A stretch of 64,000 bases of DNA, from contig WHVD01000091.1 in assembly GCA_015178975.1 (NCBI GenBank), forward strand, positions 186,001-250,000, given 5' to 3'. A model generated the notes under the pieces. That model ran no database searches, was not told the origin of the DNA, and saw nothing but the letters and a program-made list of their open reading frames with translations. This DNA is from Hysterangium stoloniferum. Lineage: Eukaryota > Basidiomycota > Agaricomycetes > Hysterangiales > Hysterangiaceae. How positions within the stretch are numbered: position 1 is the stretch's first letter; every line of letters begins with the position of its first letter. The translations under genes were made by a program, and so were the position numbers. This document shows, in pieces, positions 62,209 through 64,000 of the stretch.

Positions 62209-62949
62209 TGTTACGACTGTGTTGCAACCCAACGGTCCCCAAGGTTATCACCACCTATTGACGATTCAAGTTATCGTTCAAGTCATCACATCAGAAACTG
62301 TCGGTCTCCCGATGCTGACGTATGCTTTTGTGGTGATCAAACTCCGTTTATGCCCCTGTCAAAATATACTCGTACTATCTGGTTAAACTCTGATACATCC
62401 CCTTTTATTATGATGATCCGTTCTACTCTATGTTTCACACATGTCTATATATACTTGTAACCCTCGGACTATTTCCTTTTCTCGTAATCCCACTCTCAGT
62501 TATTTCACAGCCTCCAAACTAATCATAATCTTCCCATTCCTAGTCAAGCTTATTTGTCAATACTGTTTTCCGCTCTTCTCCTAGTTAGTATTTTCTAGAC
62601 ACCAGATACTTGTATATGAACCCATTGTAGTTGTAGTTACTAGGCAATCAGAATGTTGACTCAGAATACCCTCTCACACCTCTAGAAGCCTTATACTAAG
62701 TTCTCCACTATCCACCTTCGCGTGCACTCGCCCACTCTCAGTCCCAACCACTTGGCCCGACACCTGACTTATCCTTCGGTTCCGATCAGTGACTCGCCGA
62801 GAGGTACTTGTTAGGACTAGTCTTCACCTGTCCGAAATTTAAAGACACCCGACGGATATTTGTGAGGGTGCAGCACATAAGCTGAAGCCAAGTCCTTCCG
62901 ATCGGTCCCCGTCAGCCTACCGACATTAGTCAGTTTTCAGTTCTTAACA
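62209..62949 (+). mobile_element. LTR of a second gypsy-like family, copy 1
   Basis: This 741-bp sequence runs from TGTTACGAC to TTCTTAACA. It is about 87-90% identical by eye to copy 2. An open frame starts 38 bp downstream (ATG 62988), as expected for a 5' LTR followed by Gag. Confidence 0.85.
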
Positions 62950-62987
62950 GTATATTCTGATTTCACACTCACACTTTCCGTTAATCA

Positions 62988-63983
62988 TGCCTCTGAGAAA
63001 AAGAGATGCCAAGCCAAGTGGCGAAGCAGAATCTTCCACTCTCAAGTTTCCTTTCCTGTATACAGCCCGAGTGTTACGACCGTGTCACAACCCTATTGGT
63101 CCCGAGCTTATCACCACTTATCAATGATTCAAGTTACTATTCAAGTCACCACATCGGAAACCATCGGCCCCCGAAGCTGACGTATGCTTTCGCGATGATC
63201 AAACTCTGTTTATGCCCACGTCAAAAATACTTGTATTGTCTGGTTAAACTTTTGACACGTCCCTTTTATTATGTTGATCCATTCTATCCTATGTTTCACA
63301 TATGTCTATCTATATTTGTAGTCCTCGAACTATTTCCTTTTACCGTAATTCTGCTCTCGGTTATCATCGGCCTCCAAACTAATCATAAACTTCCCGTTCC
63401 TAGTCAAGCTTATTTGTTAATACCGTTTTCCACCTTTCTCCCCGTTAGTATTTTCTAGACACCTGTTACTTGTATATGAACCCGCTGTAGTTATAGTTAC
63501 TAGGCAATCAGAATATCGACTCAGAATACCCTCATACGTCTGTAACAGTCTCATACTAAGAATCCCCTCATCCGCCTTCGCGTGTGCTTGCCCACTCCCG
63601 GCCCTAACCCCTTGGCCTGACACTCAACTTGTCCTTCGGTCCCGATCGGTATCTCGCCGAAAGGAACTCTTTAGGATCAGTCTTCGCCCATCCGAAATTT
63701 AAAGACACCCTACGGATATTTGCGAGGGCGCAGCACATAAGCTAAAGCCAAGTCCTTCCGATCGGTCCCTGTCGGCCACCGACATTAGTCAGTTTTCAGT
63801 TCTTAACACTGAGCTACTCTGAGAACCCCGCAACCAGAAACCTCCAAAGAATCCCACTTTGTGGAAATTACTGGCAATGCTGAAGAAGTTACTGAAGCAA
63901 CTGAACCTGAAGCACCTGAAGAGATTAACAATCAATCAGCTCCAGAACCCGAACCCGAGGATGGTGACCAACCCGTACTGTAA
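62988..63983 (+). pseudogene. short acidic ORF downstream of LTR copy 1, split by LTR copy 2
   Basis: ATG 62988 (MPLRKRDAKPSGEAESS) runs open to 63071. If copy 2 and one 5-bp duplication are removed, the frame continues to TAA at about 63981-63983. The second half is rich in Glu and Pro. The position after an LTR suggests the beginning of a Gag-type protein, but there is no motif to prove it. Confidence 0.5.
63072..63808 (+). mobile_element. LTR of the second family, copy 2, likely solo insertion
   Basis: This 737-bp sequence runs from TGTTACGAC to TCTTAACA, in the same orientation as copy 1 and only 122 bp after it. The flanks CCGAG (63067-63071) and CTGAG (63809-63813) match at four of five positions, fitting a decayed target-site duplication. 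Confidence 0.85.
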
Positions 63984-64000
63984 TGTATTATTACTATTTA

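Noticed and set aside
62209-63808. A complete tiny LTR element (two LTRs with 122 bp between)
   Set aside because: The outer flanks do not match (GAGGG versus CTGAG), while the flanks of the second LTR do nearly match and an ORF is joined when it is removed.

Overview
The window looks like nuclear DNA of a filamentous basidiomycete, probably an agaricomycete. The genes carry many 45-65 nt GT-AG introns, sit close together on both strands, and include Ty3/gypsy chromoviruses. Rhizoctonia or another member of the Cantharellales is a guess from general resemblance, not something the sequence proves.

Layout. Positions 1-6392 hold no gene I can support. From 6.4 to 10.5 kb lie three genes: a polytopic membrane protein (-), the ubiquitin-like sulfur carrier URM1 (+, sharing a 92-bp promoter gap with it), and a three-finger C2H2 zinc-finger protein (-) whose 5' exons are internally duplicated. 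From 12.4 to 25.9 kb is a dense housekeeping block: an F-box/WD40 protein (+), the ribosome-biogenesis WD protein WDR55/Jip5 (-), the splicing factor Clf1/crooked neck (+), an unknown coiled-coil protein (-) and a recyclin-1/Sec10-like F-box protein (-). After a gene-poor 5.5 kb come URC4 (uracil catabolism, +), an SLC45/SUT-type sugar transporter (-), a 5'-truncated LINE with a 16-bp target-site duplication, and a short-chain dehydrogenase (+).

From 40.1 to 56.0 kb is a nested retrotransposon cluster that can be ordered in time. An old minus-strand gypsy remnant was hit by one solo LTR (itself hit by a second) and by an 11.4-kb plus-strand chromovirus with paired LTRs and a perfect CTGTG duplication. 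That chromovirus was in turn hit by a further solo LTR with a CCCTG duplication. The chromovirus carries an extra ~2-kb open region (ORF3) between the chromodomain and the 3' LTR. A second diverged copy of ORF3 lies at 54.2-56.0 kb. I recognise no known family in it, and it is the best candidate here for something undescribed.

From 56.3 to 61.0 kb lie a degenerate homogentisate 1,2-dioxygenase gene (+) and an apparently intact cytochrome P450 (-). The right end (61.5-63.8 kb) holds an LTR related to those in the cluster and two LTRs of a second family, one inserted just inside the other's element.

Exon limits were assigned by eye from reading frame, splice signals and family resemblance. They should be taken as models.
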